This document shows, in pieces, positions 1-11,958 of a stretch of 64,000 nucleotides of DNA. The notes beneath the pieces are model-generated. The model searched no databases. It saw only the letters and a list, made by a program, of their open reading frames with translations, and was not told the origin of the DNA. How positions within the stretch are numbered: position 1 is the stretch's first letter; every line of letters begins with the position of its first letter. A program made the translations under genes and the position numbers. The stretch covers positions 51,250,124-51,314,123 of the forward strand of contig JACMZG010001911.1 of the NCBI GenBank assembly GCA_018340805.1, given 5' to 3'. The DNA is from Microvelia longipes. Taxonomy: Eukaryota > Arthropoda > Insecta > Hemiptera > Veliidae.

Positions 1-1535
1 TGGTTTGGTACGGGCGATATAGTTTGGTCGTGCCGTACCTTTCAATGTAGTTAGCTAAGTTCTCTTACACGAACATAAAAATCCATGAAAGCTCTTAGGT
101 TACGGCTTACATTTGTATTTTAAAGGGACATAAAGGCCTGAAATGATTCAATAATATTGTTCTACTGTTAATGTTTTTGTCTATTCACAATTATTCTTTT
201 ACGCACAGCATTTTATTAAGAGAGTTTTAGATGTAGTCTATAAATATACGTTTCATAATTTAATTGAAAAATTAAGCAAGATGTATTTTATATGGGCGTT
301 TTATATAAAACGCTGCGTCATTGCATCATATCGTATCCGGCACATATCGACGTAATTGTCTAACTGAAGTATAAAACATGCATACAATACATACCAACAT
401 AAAGATGAACAATGCTGGATTTATATACAACTTTACAGTGTTTTCTCTTTTATATGTCACCTGTGTGGGGTCAATGAACGGAAATATAGAAAAGTAGAAA
501 ATGGTAATAGTATTACATAAGAATGAATTAAATAAATGATTATCTAATCATGAATCAAAATATATTCAATAATAAACAAAACAAAACAGTTTTAACAAGT
601 ATTTTTTTAAATATTTTTTTTTCTACCCAGCTGCTTGCTTAAAAAGTAAATAATACATAAAAGTTATGAAGTACACAGAGTAAAAATTATATTAAAATAA
701 TACATTACCGAATAAGAAACATAAAAATAAGTAGAAAAATACAAATGGTATGATTACTTCATTGTTTGAATTTATACTTTAATAAATTCATGGGAATAAA
801 TTTTAAAAAAACTTATGGAAAATTAAGAGGGAAAGAAATGACAAAAATATAAAAAAACAAAACGCCCACTTATTGCCTATTCTTAACCGCAAATGAAAAA
901 CCACATTCTATGAATTTTATTTATAAAAGAAAAAGCTTTCAATTCCTTATTTATTTTTCATCATGAAATCATTTTCTGAAATGTTTTCTTTGTTCTGTTT
1001 GTGGTTTTGTGACGTCAGAAGTTACTATCTATTATTTTTACCATTGAACTGTTGTTAGCAAGCTCGAAATACACTTTGATTTATCATGTAAACAAAATAC
1101 AATTTTAGTTTATTTCCGTGATGAATTACTTGAATGCGGGTATTTGAGAAATTTCTTCTAATTGCGAAGTATAAATAGATTCTTTTTTAAAAAAGAAAAG
1201 CTAACTTCAAGCCAGATGTTTATTCAGTGTGTCTTCAACACTCATTTATTGTTACACTGTTCTATTCAATTATTATTATATCGCTGAAAATTTTGTTTTC
1301 CTTTGTTCGGCTATTTTTTGTAGCAATAATAAGCATTATGTTCTTTGCAATTGTAAGCATATTCTCTTATTTGACACTTAACTTCAAACTTAATTTTCTT
1401 TAACGTTTATTCTAATGTATTTCTATTTCAAGATCTACATTTATGCCTGTCTATTTGTAGACCTTCTTATTTTTAAAAGTAGACAAAAACGAAAGAGAAA
1501 CCTGAATATTAAAATAAACATGTCGTACAAAAACT
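1..1535. other. AT-rich non-coding DNA
   Basis: No open frame of gene-like composition, no RNA gene and no transposon end was recognised. One perfect TGACGTCA palindrome lies at 1010-1017, too far from any gene seen here to be assigned. Confidence 0.6.
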
Positions 1536-1854
1536 GTTAAAATAGTATTAACAACACCAACTTCGTCTTTCCACCAATAAGCTTTAATTTACTCTGAGCA
1601 GAGCCGGCTTTCGGCTATAACGCCATCTACAGTGCCGGTGAGATGTTGAGTCTTTCAATTCTTGGAGTCTGACTCCAAGAATTGAAAGACTCAACATCTC
1701 ACCGGCACTGTAGATGGCGTTATAGCCGAAAGCCGGCTCTGCTCAGAGTAAATTAAAGCTTATTGGTGGAAAGACGAAGTTGGTGTTGTTAATATTGTAG
1801 ACCATTCCACGGCGCTCACTGAAGTTATGACGTCAGCTAGTTAAAATAGTATTA
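1536..1854. mobile_element. Palindromic insertion with Penelope-like end sequence
   Basis: The 15-mer GTTAAAATAGTATTA occurs at 1536-1550 and again at 1840-1854, so the DNA between looks like an insertion with a target duplication. Its core is an almost perfect inverted repeat: arms 1546-1669 and 1671-1794 with one central base (1670). Each arm contains a GCCGAAAGCCGGCT-type block that resembles the end of the Penelope-like element at 42,623-47,095, reading outward. The hammerhead core is altered (CTGTAGA at 1708-1714, then GAAA at 1728-1731). The last ~45 bp (1795-1839) lie outside the palindrome. There is no coding capacity, so it must have been mobilised in trans, if it was mobilised at all. 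Confidence 0.65.
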
Positions 1855-2133
1855 AATATTCATAAGGTCCTTGACACATCTAATTTCTGTCACACATTGT
1901 CTGTGCAATCCCGCCTTATTGTGTACACACGTAACGTCGTGTAAGGGTTAACAACACGTAAAGTTTACACGTGGATTTTACTATCTCGAGAGTACTTCAT
2001 ACTACTCAAAATCAACAATATATCTATTGTTGATTTTGTAGTTTAAAAGTTTGCATTTTAAAAGTATACTAGTTTATACACCGTGTACTAGTTGCCTCTT
2101 TAAATTATCACTACTATTATTTACTTTGTTTTT

Positions 2134-2166
2134 AACTAATTACCAAATGAGAGTTACATTTAAATA
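2134..2166. repeat. Target-site duplication of LINE, left copy
   Basis: This 33-bp stretch is repeated exactly at 3618-3650 and brackets the minus-strand LINE fragment. Confidence 0.85.
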
Positions 2167-2442
2167 ATAATAAATAATAAATAAATCGTTTATTTATATA
2201 TAAATACCTGTTTACAAAGGTTAAATTACAAATTATAAATAAATAAAATAATATATATTGACCATTTGTGTCGCATAAGCTCAAGGCTTGTGCGCGACAC
2301 GAGTCTACTCCTTTTATCTAATACTTATATCTACTCCTATATCTAATTAAATAAAGTAAAAAGCATAAAAAAAGTATACATTTATAAATTTAAGTCAACA
2401 ACGTTAAACAAACAAAAGAGAAAAAATAAATGTATTGCCTAA

Positions 2443-2796
2443 TTAGGTACCTAAGAATTTTTTTAACTTATTTTTAAAGGTCTTGTAAGGGACAGTAGAA
2501 AGAATATGTATGGGCAAGTTATTGTACAGTCTAGGAGCTGTGAAAGCACTGTGATTACACGCAGCTGATGTTCTGCAGCTAGGCACAACTATCCTCTCAT
2601 CGTCTTGACTTCTAGTCTGATATTTATGTCTGAATAATGGAAAATTAGAAATATTTTTCTTAATTAATAAAATCTGCTTAAATTTGTACAAATCTCTTAT
2701 ATAAGGCACGTTAAAATCCTTAAAAACTTGGTCTGAAGCATATCTTATGTTTTTCTTTAAGCAGATTTTAATAATTCTTTTCTGTGTTATTTCCAA
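2443..2796 (-). pseudogene. LINE C-terminal region
   Basis: This is the last coding part of the LINE, ending at a stop near 2,443. It carries the typical tail pattern of these elements: a Tyr/Arg-rich stretch (FRHKYQTRSQ), a VVPSCRTS block, then APRLYNNLP and a final FKNKLKKFL. It sits in a different frame from the preceding fragment. The 3' UTR and simple-repeat tail follow at 2167-2442. Confidence 0.8.
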
Positions 2797-2844
2797 TAAT
2801 TCATACTGGATGGCACCAAGTCCGCCCCATCCTAAAATACCGTA

Positions 2845-3168
2845 CTAAAGAATGGACTGGCAAAGAGCTAGATATACTGTCCTCAAGTTCTTTAATGAGA
2901 GAATAGTTGGCAGCTGAAGAAATTTATAAATGGTTATTCTAAGGCTAGAACATAGATACTGTACATGTGCTTTCCATTTCATATTCTTATCTATTATAAT
3001 TCCTAGGTACCGAATTTCTTCACATTGCTTTAAAGGCTCGCAACTACATTTATATGTCAAGCAGTTTGAGTTGTGCAATTTAATTTGCCAGGTTTTATCA
3101 TTATTTAAGAGTACTTTATTCAAGGATCCTGCTTCAGTAATAGAAAAGCATATATATTTAGTTTTCAA
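2845..3168 (-). pseudogene. LINE reverse transcriptase, thumb fragment
   Basis: This continues the same element after a frame break. The block IRYLGIIIDKNMKWKAHV is the conserved YLG..D..L.W.. region that follows the palm in Jockey/CR1-type RTs. It has no intact start and is not expected to be expressed. Confidence 0.8.
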
Positions 3169-3235
3169 TATGTTTAATGAGAGCCTATTTTCATCTAACC
3201 AAGCTTTGATTAGATTTATTCCTAGATTGGCTACT

Positions 3236-3617
3236 CTAAATACATCTTTCCAAGATTTTTTTATGAAAAATTGCTACTGTGTCATCTGCAAAAGAGGTAA
3301 AATTAAAATATGCTCTTTTTAACTCTAGTAGGTCGTTCAAATAAATGATAAATAATAATGGTCCTAAGCAGGTTCCTTGAGGAATCCCTATGTTAATTTC
3401 TACAGCATCACTCAAAAGCCCATCAATCCTAACTTGCTGTTTTCTATTGCTCATATATGATTTAAAAAAATTTAGTGCTATTCCTCTAACTCCAATCCGT
3501 TCTAGTTTCTCTAATAATAAACTGTGATTTACTGTATCGAAAGCTTTACATAAATCTAAAAATATGCCTATAACTTTATTCCCAGAGTCTAGTGAGCTTA
3601 TTATTTCCTTAGCTACG
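3236..3617 (-). pseudogene. LINE reverse transcriptase, palm fragment
   Basis: The minus-strand reading contains RT motif A (FLDLCKAFDTVNH), then SNRKQQVRIDG, motif B (GIPQGTCLGPLLFIIYLNDL) and the catalytic FADDT box. Everything upstream of motif A (endonuclease and RT fingers) is missing because the copy is 5'-truncated. An open frame from a Met exists only for 3236-3454; the motif A part is upstream in the same frame. Retrotransposon debris with no host function implied. Confidence 0.85.
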
Positions 3618-3650
3618 AACTAATTACCAAATGAGAGTTACATTTAAATA
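3618..3650. repeat. Target-site duplication of LINE, right copy
   Basis: Exact 33-bp match to 2134-2166. It marks the truncated 5' end of the LINE. Confidence 0.85.
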
Positions 3651-6600
3651 GTATAATTTACTTTATGTTTACTTTTTATGTTAAATTATATAATTAACTT
3701 TAGATTTTGGTTAATAATTAACTCGATCTATGGTTTTGTTCAAACTAGTATATATTTATATTTATTCACTGTTCTATTTTGGCTCTATTCGCCATAATAG
3801 TTTAAGTCTTGTACGGGTGTTATTTAATTCCTCTATAAAATTGGCAAGCTCGAATCTACTTTTTATGTTTCACTAAGCCAGTTGGCTGAATAAAAAACCA
3901 TTAACTGATTTGATGTATGCCAAAGATTCATGAATATTTAATTGAAACCTTATTATTTAAATATAACCCCAATTTTCCGCGTTTCCATAGGAAATGAGCT
4001 AAATTATTTGTTTCTTTTACTAATGAATATTATATAACTATAAAATTGTATCATTTTAATTCTCTAAAAGACTATAATAAAACTAATAATAGATAACTAA
4101 GATGTTATAACCTCGGAGATAATTATAAGAAGACACAAATGAAGCAGGATCCACTCGACAGGATTATGACAAAAATAAATAAATGAAAAACCAATTAATA
4201 TGAGAGATAGATAAAAGAATACATTTAAATATTCATAATACTAACAAAAGAAATCAAATGTATGTAAAAGGAAATGCAAATCATTGTATTTGTCTTCTGC
4301 AATCAAGGTTATTGCAACTAGGATCTCTTCATGTCTTGTCTTAAACTTTACAATCTTTTGTGAACTCTAAATAGGATTAAGAAATGATTAATATTCATCG
4401 ATTAATAGGTGATGTAATCAATAAATCGAAACTTCAGAGGCAATATAAAGTAAACTTCCTTATTTGTTGTTCTTTTTTTAAACTCAATATGGTTTTAGGA
4501 TAACATTTTTTACGAGTTGTGTTCAGTTATTGAACCAACAGTAACTAGATAAAGTAATACTGGAATAATTTAATTTATTTAATTGTTAATTTTTACGAAA
4601 AGAAAATTTTTCACTAATTGGCCGCTTTGTATTTTGAGTAACTGAAAACTAGACTAATAGATTTTCGACAGTGTGAAAATAAGTCTCACAGATTACCTTC
4701 ATCAAAAACTTGATCTTTCTTAATTAAAAATGCTATCTGACATCAGTTGCATATAATCATTTCCAAAAGCAGTAGTTTGTATTTTAACTCTAAAATTAGT
4801 ATTTATTAATTTTTTGTGGCGCAACAACGAATAAAACAGGCCCTTATACTGAATTCTTTGATTCGATAAAAAAAAGTAAATCTTGTCTCTACTATTAAAA
4901 TTACGACACTCATCCGTTTAAAAAATTAGATTGCAGATTTTATATTTCAAAGGTTATGTAAGAAATGAAAACAACTTTTTGTAGGTGCGCGAACGAATAT
5001 TGGCTTTACTGCTCATGTTTCAAATAATACGTCAAGTAACTAATTTAGATATTTATCAAGTTAAATATTTTAAAACAGTGAATTTCTTGAAATAAAATAA
5101 TCATAAATACTTTATGTCAAGACATTATAGTTTTTAAAAAAACTAAAATGGGGCCATTTTAAAATTCTTTTTTAAAGAAAAATGTTTACTAGCTCGATTT
5201 TATATGTTTATTTCTGATTTCAGCATGTATATACACTTTCTTTTAAAATTTCTTTTTATTCCCCTGACACTGATATTAAACTGTGAAGCTTAAAATGTTT
5301 GTTTTATCTCCATGATTTGTTTGCTATCTACCAATCTAATTGATTTATTATTACAAACAAATAACTTTAAGGTTAACTTGACGTTTGAGTTTGGAAAAAC
5401 AACATGCAAATCAATAATGGCATTGAAATTTAAACAAGAATAGATACGGCTGTGCTGACGAAATCCACTTACTTAATTATTATAATATTTGCTAATTAAT
5501 GGCCAACAAAGAAAAACACTATTGTATGAGTGCGTTGCTGTCTCTTCTTTTAGATATTTCTTATTAAAATGATAACTTTAATATCACAGACTTTAAAGCT
5601 GTTATAAACATATTGTTTGAGGTAACAGACTTCACTGATATTTGGAAAAACGGTTTATATATGCTACACTTTTCGCGAATTCTAATTACAAAATGTTTAA
5701 TTTTCCTCCGATCTTTTAACTTCTTAATCAGACTCTAATATCGATGTTTTGTTATTTGCTTCTTTTTTTAAATCTGATGTAATGCTCTAAAGTTATATGA
5801 TATATTTTTGCTCTATATTTAGGATGAAGATGTCAATAATTACTAAAAAGTTCTAAATAATTAGATTGTAGAGCCGTTAAATTGCATACTAGATTCAAAT
5901 CTTTTAATGTTTGTATATTTTTAATTGGCCATTTCATAGCATTCATTACTAAGTGCAGCAATGTTTTTACGAAGACAATAAAATGATGTGCGAAGTAGTC
6001 ATGTTAATGACACGAGAGACCGGGTCACGGACGATGCTATGACAGGCGAGTTACAAGTCACCTTACTGTCGAATAAATATTCTATTGTATGTCTCCTTTG
6101 CATTCATTACTATAAGTAGGACTTTAATATTTACTTTACTGCAATTATGGTACAAGAAGGACCCAAGGATGTTTCTATTATTTTAAATAATTTATTATCA
6201 ACTCTAACTCTGGACTGTCCTTAAAACGAATTCATTCCTACATTAACTAATATTGCACTAAATAAACTATGAAAACAAAATTTTATGTAATTTGTTTCAT
6301 AGAAATTAACTTGCAGTTAACGTTAAAAGTTACGTCACATTTTTTTATTTGTTTTCTAATTTTTTAAAAATTTTTTTCAATTTTGGAATTATGTGAACTC
6401 CTTATACGTCTTTATTGTAGTTTCATATTTCCCATTGTTGTATTTGTATATTTTTGTATCATCAGCAAATTTCTTCTTTTTTAAGGAAAAACAATTCTTG
6501 TTTACTAAATAAATTTGCTGTTTTAACATCATTTCTTGTTCTTTTGTGTTATTTTTTCAGTCAGTTTTATTTCTAATTCAGTTCGTTTGTGTCATGTCGA

Positions 6601-9600
6601 TTCCGTTTGATAGGTTTAAAAGTGAAGTGTAGCGGAACTTAATGAAGTATTGTGAGGCTTAATATAACAAAATACTTAATAACTAGAGCGAGAAACTCTG
6701 CTATAGATATGGTTTGTAAATGTTATTGCTTTATACCCCCTAAGTTAAAATTATAGAGATTTCACCTATCGCGGTATAAGGTAAAGGTATCGCTAGCTAT
6801 TGTCGATTTTAATCTTCTTGATTTATTTAAAGCTAGAATGCCCTTCATTAAAATTTTAATTCAATCAATCAAGCTTGGAAGTGTTACAAGCTATTATAAA
6901 TGTAATAGTTTACTGTTATTTAAATTTTGAGGCGTGAAATGCATTACCATCTGGTTTTTTATTAAGATCATAAGATATTGTTATTAAGACAATGTGGTAT
7001 ACGCAACATAACGACCACAGTAATCAGGATACATCTCTTTAACTAAATTGTTTTGCTACACCACGTTTTACAGCAGACGTTTGCTAAGACACAATTTAAC
7101 TACCTAAGTTTACATCTGATAAATTTATTTGTTTACTCGTAATAAATTACGACTATTTGTATTTAAATTAAGTTTAGGCTATATAGAAGTACTATTTGGC
7201 TTAGTTCGCTAAACCTATATTTAGATTTGTTTTGTGTGTTGTGCTACCATTGTGAGCAGGGTTGCCACTTTATTGTACTTTTTTAATGGCTCAATTCAAA
7301 CTTCCTGTAAATTACATTTTACATTGTTGCTGCCAACATAATGGCACAAAAATTTGCTAAACAAGTCCATCTCCTATCTTTCAACAGGGCAGTATTTGTA
7401 TTTTGAAATAGATTACAATGTTTACTAAGTCGTAGTTGGGTTTCCATTCATTTGTTCAAGCTTAGATTTCAGGAAATTAAATTAATCTAGTTTTAAATAG
7501 TGTTTAGAATTTCATTATTGTCCAATAGAAATTAGTTTCATTTTATCTAGGCCTTTCTGCCACGTGTTATTGTTCATTGGTCTCACAATGAAAATTGTTA
7601 AAGTGTGATAAATATTAATAACCAATTTCCAAATATATTCAGAGTGGGTTTGACCTACTACAATTGGTGTTTGCATCTTATCTTAGTAAAGAAAAATATC
7701 ATTTATTCACAATTAAATTAATATTAACTGTTACATTTATCTGCATTATAAATATAAAGTTTTTCCCCGAGTTTAACACATTTATTTATATTGATATGAA
7801 TGATTTAAAAAGAACAACATGTGTAAGAGTTTCCAAGAGAGTTCATAAAAAGCTTTATACTTTCTTTCTATTTTGAAGAGACTATAACTTAACAGAAAAT
7901 AGTGAAAATTAAAACCTTAAACAATAAACTAAATGCTCAAGTTTAAACTAAACAATATATTATGTATAAATATTTATTTTTTATGCTTTTCTCGATACAT
8001 TAAAGCTTGTATTTTTCTTTCATAAATGCGACCTTGCTTTTAATCTATCTTTAATTATACGTTTTTAATAATTCTTGTTTATGCAGTATTTTGATTTTTT
8101 GCTATATTAAAATTATTTTAGTCTAATAAATTTCTATTTATACTTCTTGATATATGTAATATTACTTATGGAGAGTAAAATAATATTATATAATTTATTA
8201 GACTTAAGCTTTTACACATTGACAAATTTTATAGAAATTATGAAGAAAATACTCTTTTTAGATCAATTTTTTCTATTTTTTATTTATTCTTCTCGCGTTT
8301 TAACTTATTCATTTTCTTCTACGTTAATATATCCATTGGATTATTGCAATTATTTTTTTTATTAGTTTCTTTCTATGCTAATGGTAATTTAAATTACAAC
8401 CTGGTATTATTTTTATAAAGCAATTTTTACAATATTAGTATTTAAATTAACTACGTTAGTTTATTCGCTATTGTTTGTCGCTTAGAAACATGAGAGCAGT
8501 GCGTGTCGTCAAAGTCAATCTTTATAATTAAATCATTATTTCAACTATTAAACTATTTACAAGTTATAAACTACCACTCCCCTACGTCCTAGGAAGTATT
8601 TTTAATATTTAATAAGTTACATTGTGAACCTTATTTCTCCTTCAAACTAACTCTTGGCTTAGTCAAAACTTGTTAATTAAAATTAAACTTAATAATTAAT
8701 TTGTCTTGCTTCGCTCGTACAAATATTATTCTTGTGTCGTATTAAAGGTATTTGATTTTGCTTTTCCGTTGGGTGATTTTATCTTATTTATCCTTTACTA
8801 CCCCCTCCCTTTTAATTTACCCCCATTATCTTTTTTTTCTTTATTTATTTTCTTCTTTGTTTACATTTTAATTTTAATCTTTTTTACATAAATGTTGGTA
8901 CTAATAAATTATATTTAAAATTACATTCGTTATGTTTATAAATAAATACTCAAATTCCTTGACAGGATGCCAGATTGGCTCATATGTTGTAAACTGCAGT
9001 GCGAGTTTAACCTTATACGCCGTGGGTCGTTGGACTGTCTTAGCATTTATAATTTTATTAATCGATTTAAATGTATAAGTTATGAGGAATTAATTGATTA
9101 TTGATTGATAAAACTGTTTTAATTCTACAAAATAATTTTATGCATTTTTTATCAATTAATTAATGTATTAACATTATCATTTTGTTCGAATATTCTCCTA
9201 ATTAATCTAAACTTTTTACTTTTTTTATTCAAATTTTATTCTTTAACCAGGTGTATATATTTTATATTTATTTAATCAGTTCTAATGAATCACTTGACTA
9301 TTGTTTATATTTTAATTAAATATTAATTATACATTCCGAAATAATTCAATATTTTGCATATATATATAAAAAATATTGCTAGGTATGTAACTATTAGTTT
9401 CTTAATTACTGATTGTTTTTTTAACCCCTTCAATACTTCAATGCTGCTCTTTAAATAGTTTTTTTTTTATTTTAAATTGCAAATAAATTATGAAAATTAA
9501 TTGTTATAGTTTACATATATTTTATTTTTTGACTCATTAGTGAGTCAACACTGTTTTAATGAGTATTTGTTTCCGATGATTGTTAGGAATCCTCGTATAT

Positions 9601-11117
9601 TTTATATATTTTATTTGATTTCAATCTGTCCTTACATAAACATAATTTTAGTTAATGAATGCATTCGTTCCCATAAGTATTTTTATAGATCATATCATTC
9701 ATTCGTCATTTTGACACAATTTTTTTAATATATTTCGCTTACTAATAAATATAGTATAGGATAAAAATTTGCGTGAAATATCACTTTACCAATGTCCTCC
9801 CCAGCCACTGTCATGAAACCTTTATACTGGTTACCAAGGATATTCTGAAGGAGTTCCTATTTTGCTAAAAGTATAATAATAGTACTTGCTATTGTATTAT
9901 CACGTTTTAGACCAATTTCCACTGGTATTTACTTTAATACTAGTGTAACAATGGTCCTCCATATTAGTTTTAAAGGTTATTTGATGGTTCGACATTAAAT
10001 TTTTGTTACTTTTTTATTTTATTTTAATAAATAATATTTTTTATTATTACCCATTTTTTAGTACCTGATTTTACGACAGTTAGAAAATATCAAGAGCGAA
10101 AATGAAAAAAATATCCTATTATAATTAATCTCCTGATTAATTAGCGTTAACATACAAAAAAAGATAAAAGATTAATATTAAATTATGAAATATTTCAAAA
10201 TTTAAATAAAAGGAAATGATGACATTGGTTTCGAGTCTAAAGGTTCTATGTGAATCTCAGAAACTTTCATTCTCTGTGACCCTGAACTACTTAATTTCTT
10301 TGCTTTATAACTTGCTAACTTACTATATTCTAACACTTATATCATGCTTTTATTATAATGTCACGTTTTAAATAAAAACCATGTTTATATGAACATGTTA
10401 GTATGACATAAAACTGGTAAGTGTTTCCAAAAGGATCCTAATGTACTACTCTTATTGTTTATTTTCATCAGTCATCATTTTAATATTTATACTTGCTTGA
10501 AATATGTTCAAGCTAGTATAATAAAGAAGTATAAAAAAATATTTTAAATTACTGTCTTAAGTTGAATATTTGCAGCTTCTGGCATGATGTAAAAGAATTT
10601 TAAAACACTTATTTAAACCTCTGTGAGGACCACACCTTTATAGATTTTTTTTTAAGTTTCTTGTTCCAATCTTCGTCTTCTAGGACTTCTTTAGCCAATT
10701 ATGTTTTTCTTTTAGCGAATTTTCTTTGGGAATAAAATTCGCTAATGGGATATTATAATATTATTATCCATTGTCCAATCATATTAATATTATTTGCTCA
10801 TTTCTTTTGTTTAATAAGTTATGAATTTTTAAATTGGTCCTTTTCTCTGTATTTTGGTTTTATTTTAAACCTCATTCTAAGTTGTTGTTTATTTTTATCG
10901 TGGTTTCAAGTTAATTTAATTGCTTACACACCCTTTTCTCATTTTGTTGTTTATAAATATTTTTATGGATTATCATACCTTCTTTATTGGCATTGACCTT
11001 CCAATATATGATGTAACAATAGTTTTTTGTTACATACATACATACATACATATATATATATTATATATTATATATATATTATATATATTATATATATATA
11101 TATATATGTATATATAT

Positions 11118-11153
<36 letters not shown>

Positions 11154-11540
11154 CATAGAATAATTTAATAACTACAATAATTCAATAACAGAAAGAAAAT
11201 ATTATTTATGATATTAAGAATAAATATTTAAGTATTAGTGGCAGAGACAAAATTTATGTTAGGCATTTAGCTAGGTTATTTTTTACAAGTCATGTAATCT
11301 AGGTGAGATGAATATTATGTAAGCCTTTAAAATTCAGTGTTACTGTGTTAAATCAAAATGAGAGCAGGTAATAATTACAAATAATGATTGTAAGCCAACA
11401 TCAAATTTATTGTTGTAGTATTATTAGATATATTATAACTTCAGCATATTATTACAAGCATATTATCAAAGAACTAATTTTAAATAAGTGAATAAATTAT
11501 TTAATGTCATTTTGAAAATTTTGAGTAACTCGGCGTTATA
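3651..11540. other. AT-rich intergenic DNA
   Basis: The open frames here (for example near 7,664, 8,147, 8,706, 9,540 and 10,745) are short and rich in Phe, Tyr, Ile and Leu, as AT-rich noise would be, with no recognisable domain or splice context. The only clear structure is the (TA)n array at 11,031-11,152. Upstream exons or regulatory DNA of the TLDc gene could lie here but were not recognised. Confidence 0.55.
11031..11152. repeat. (ACAT)n/(TA)n microsatellite
   Basis: A short ACAT run passes into interrupted TA dinucleotides for about 120 bp. No gene function is implied. Confidence 0.9.
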
Positions 11541-11737
11541 CATTGTTCAAATTTAGAGAGAATTTTCAATGTAGAATCATGAAGAAAAGAAGAGCGATGA
11601 GAACCGAAAGAGATGAAGCCACCAAGTCAGCAGCGATTCCAACGCAACCTTTTCCTTTGTTTGCAGGTTTATTCATCAAGTTTAGTCCACAATAACAGAG
11701 ATGGGTACTCTTCGACGTGTTTGAGAACGCAAGGTGG

Positions 11738-11745
11738 TGACGTCA
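11738..11745. promoter_or_regulatory. CRE-type palindrome in probable promoter of the TLDc gene
   Basis: TGACGTCA, the full cAMP-response/ATF-CREB palindrome, sits about 155 bp upstream of the ATG at 11,899. The surrounding segment (about 11,570-11,800) is visibly less AT-rich than its neighbours, as a promoter would be. The match to the consensus is seen directly; a regulatory role is inferred. Confidence 0.45.
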
Positions 11746-11898
11746 TAAAGTAAATCGCTTTATTTCCGAGAGCTCATTGGATCGGATAGCAGAGCGTTAG
11801 ATTGGGAAATCAAATTTGGATTATCCTAGTCGTTTTAAAAAGACATTTCAATTAAATTATTAATTTATTTTAAGTTAGAAAAAATACTGCCAGCAAAA

Positions 11899-11958
11899 AT
11901 GCCTAAAATTAGCAAATCATTATCAAAACTCGCCAAGTACCTCAAAAATAAGACAAAG
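11899..11958 (+). CDS. mtd: mtd coding exon 1
   Basis: Twenty codons beginning MPKISKSLSKLAKYLKNKTK, basic and specific to this isoform. It ends in AAG followed by the donor GTTTGT (phase 0). The start is in a fair insect context (AAAAATG). This exon carries no TLDc sequence, so it is assigned from frame, splice phase and position rather than from homology. Confidence 0.7.

Larger units (their letters stand above)
2167..3617 (-). mobile_element. 5'-truncated non-LTR retrotransposon (LINE)
   Basis: This is a minus-strand LINE remnant of 1,451 bp. Its left (3') end is an A/T-rich simple tail (TTATT-type units at 2167-2190). Its right (5') end stops abruptly inside the reverse transcriptase. 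It is bracketed by exact 33-bp direct repeats (2134-2166 and 3618-3650), as expected for target-primed insertion with 5' truncation. The conceptual reading starts in the RT palm (FLDLCKAFDTVNH, about 3,530-3,570), continues through PQG and FADDT, and ends in the C-terminal RT-associated region. The reading frame is broken at least twice. Motifs fit the Jockey/CR1 group, but the clade is not settled. Confidence 0.88.
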
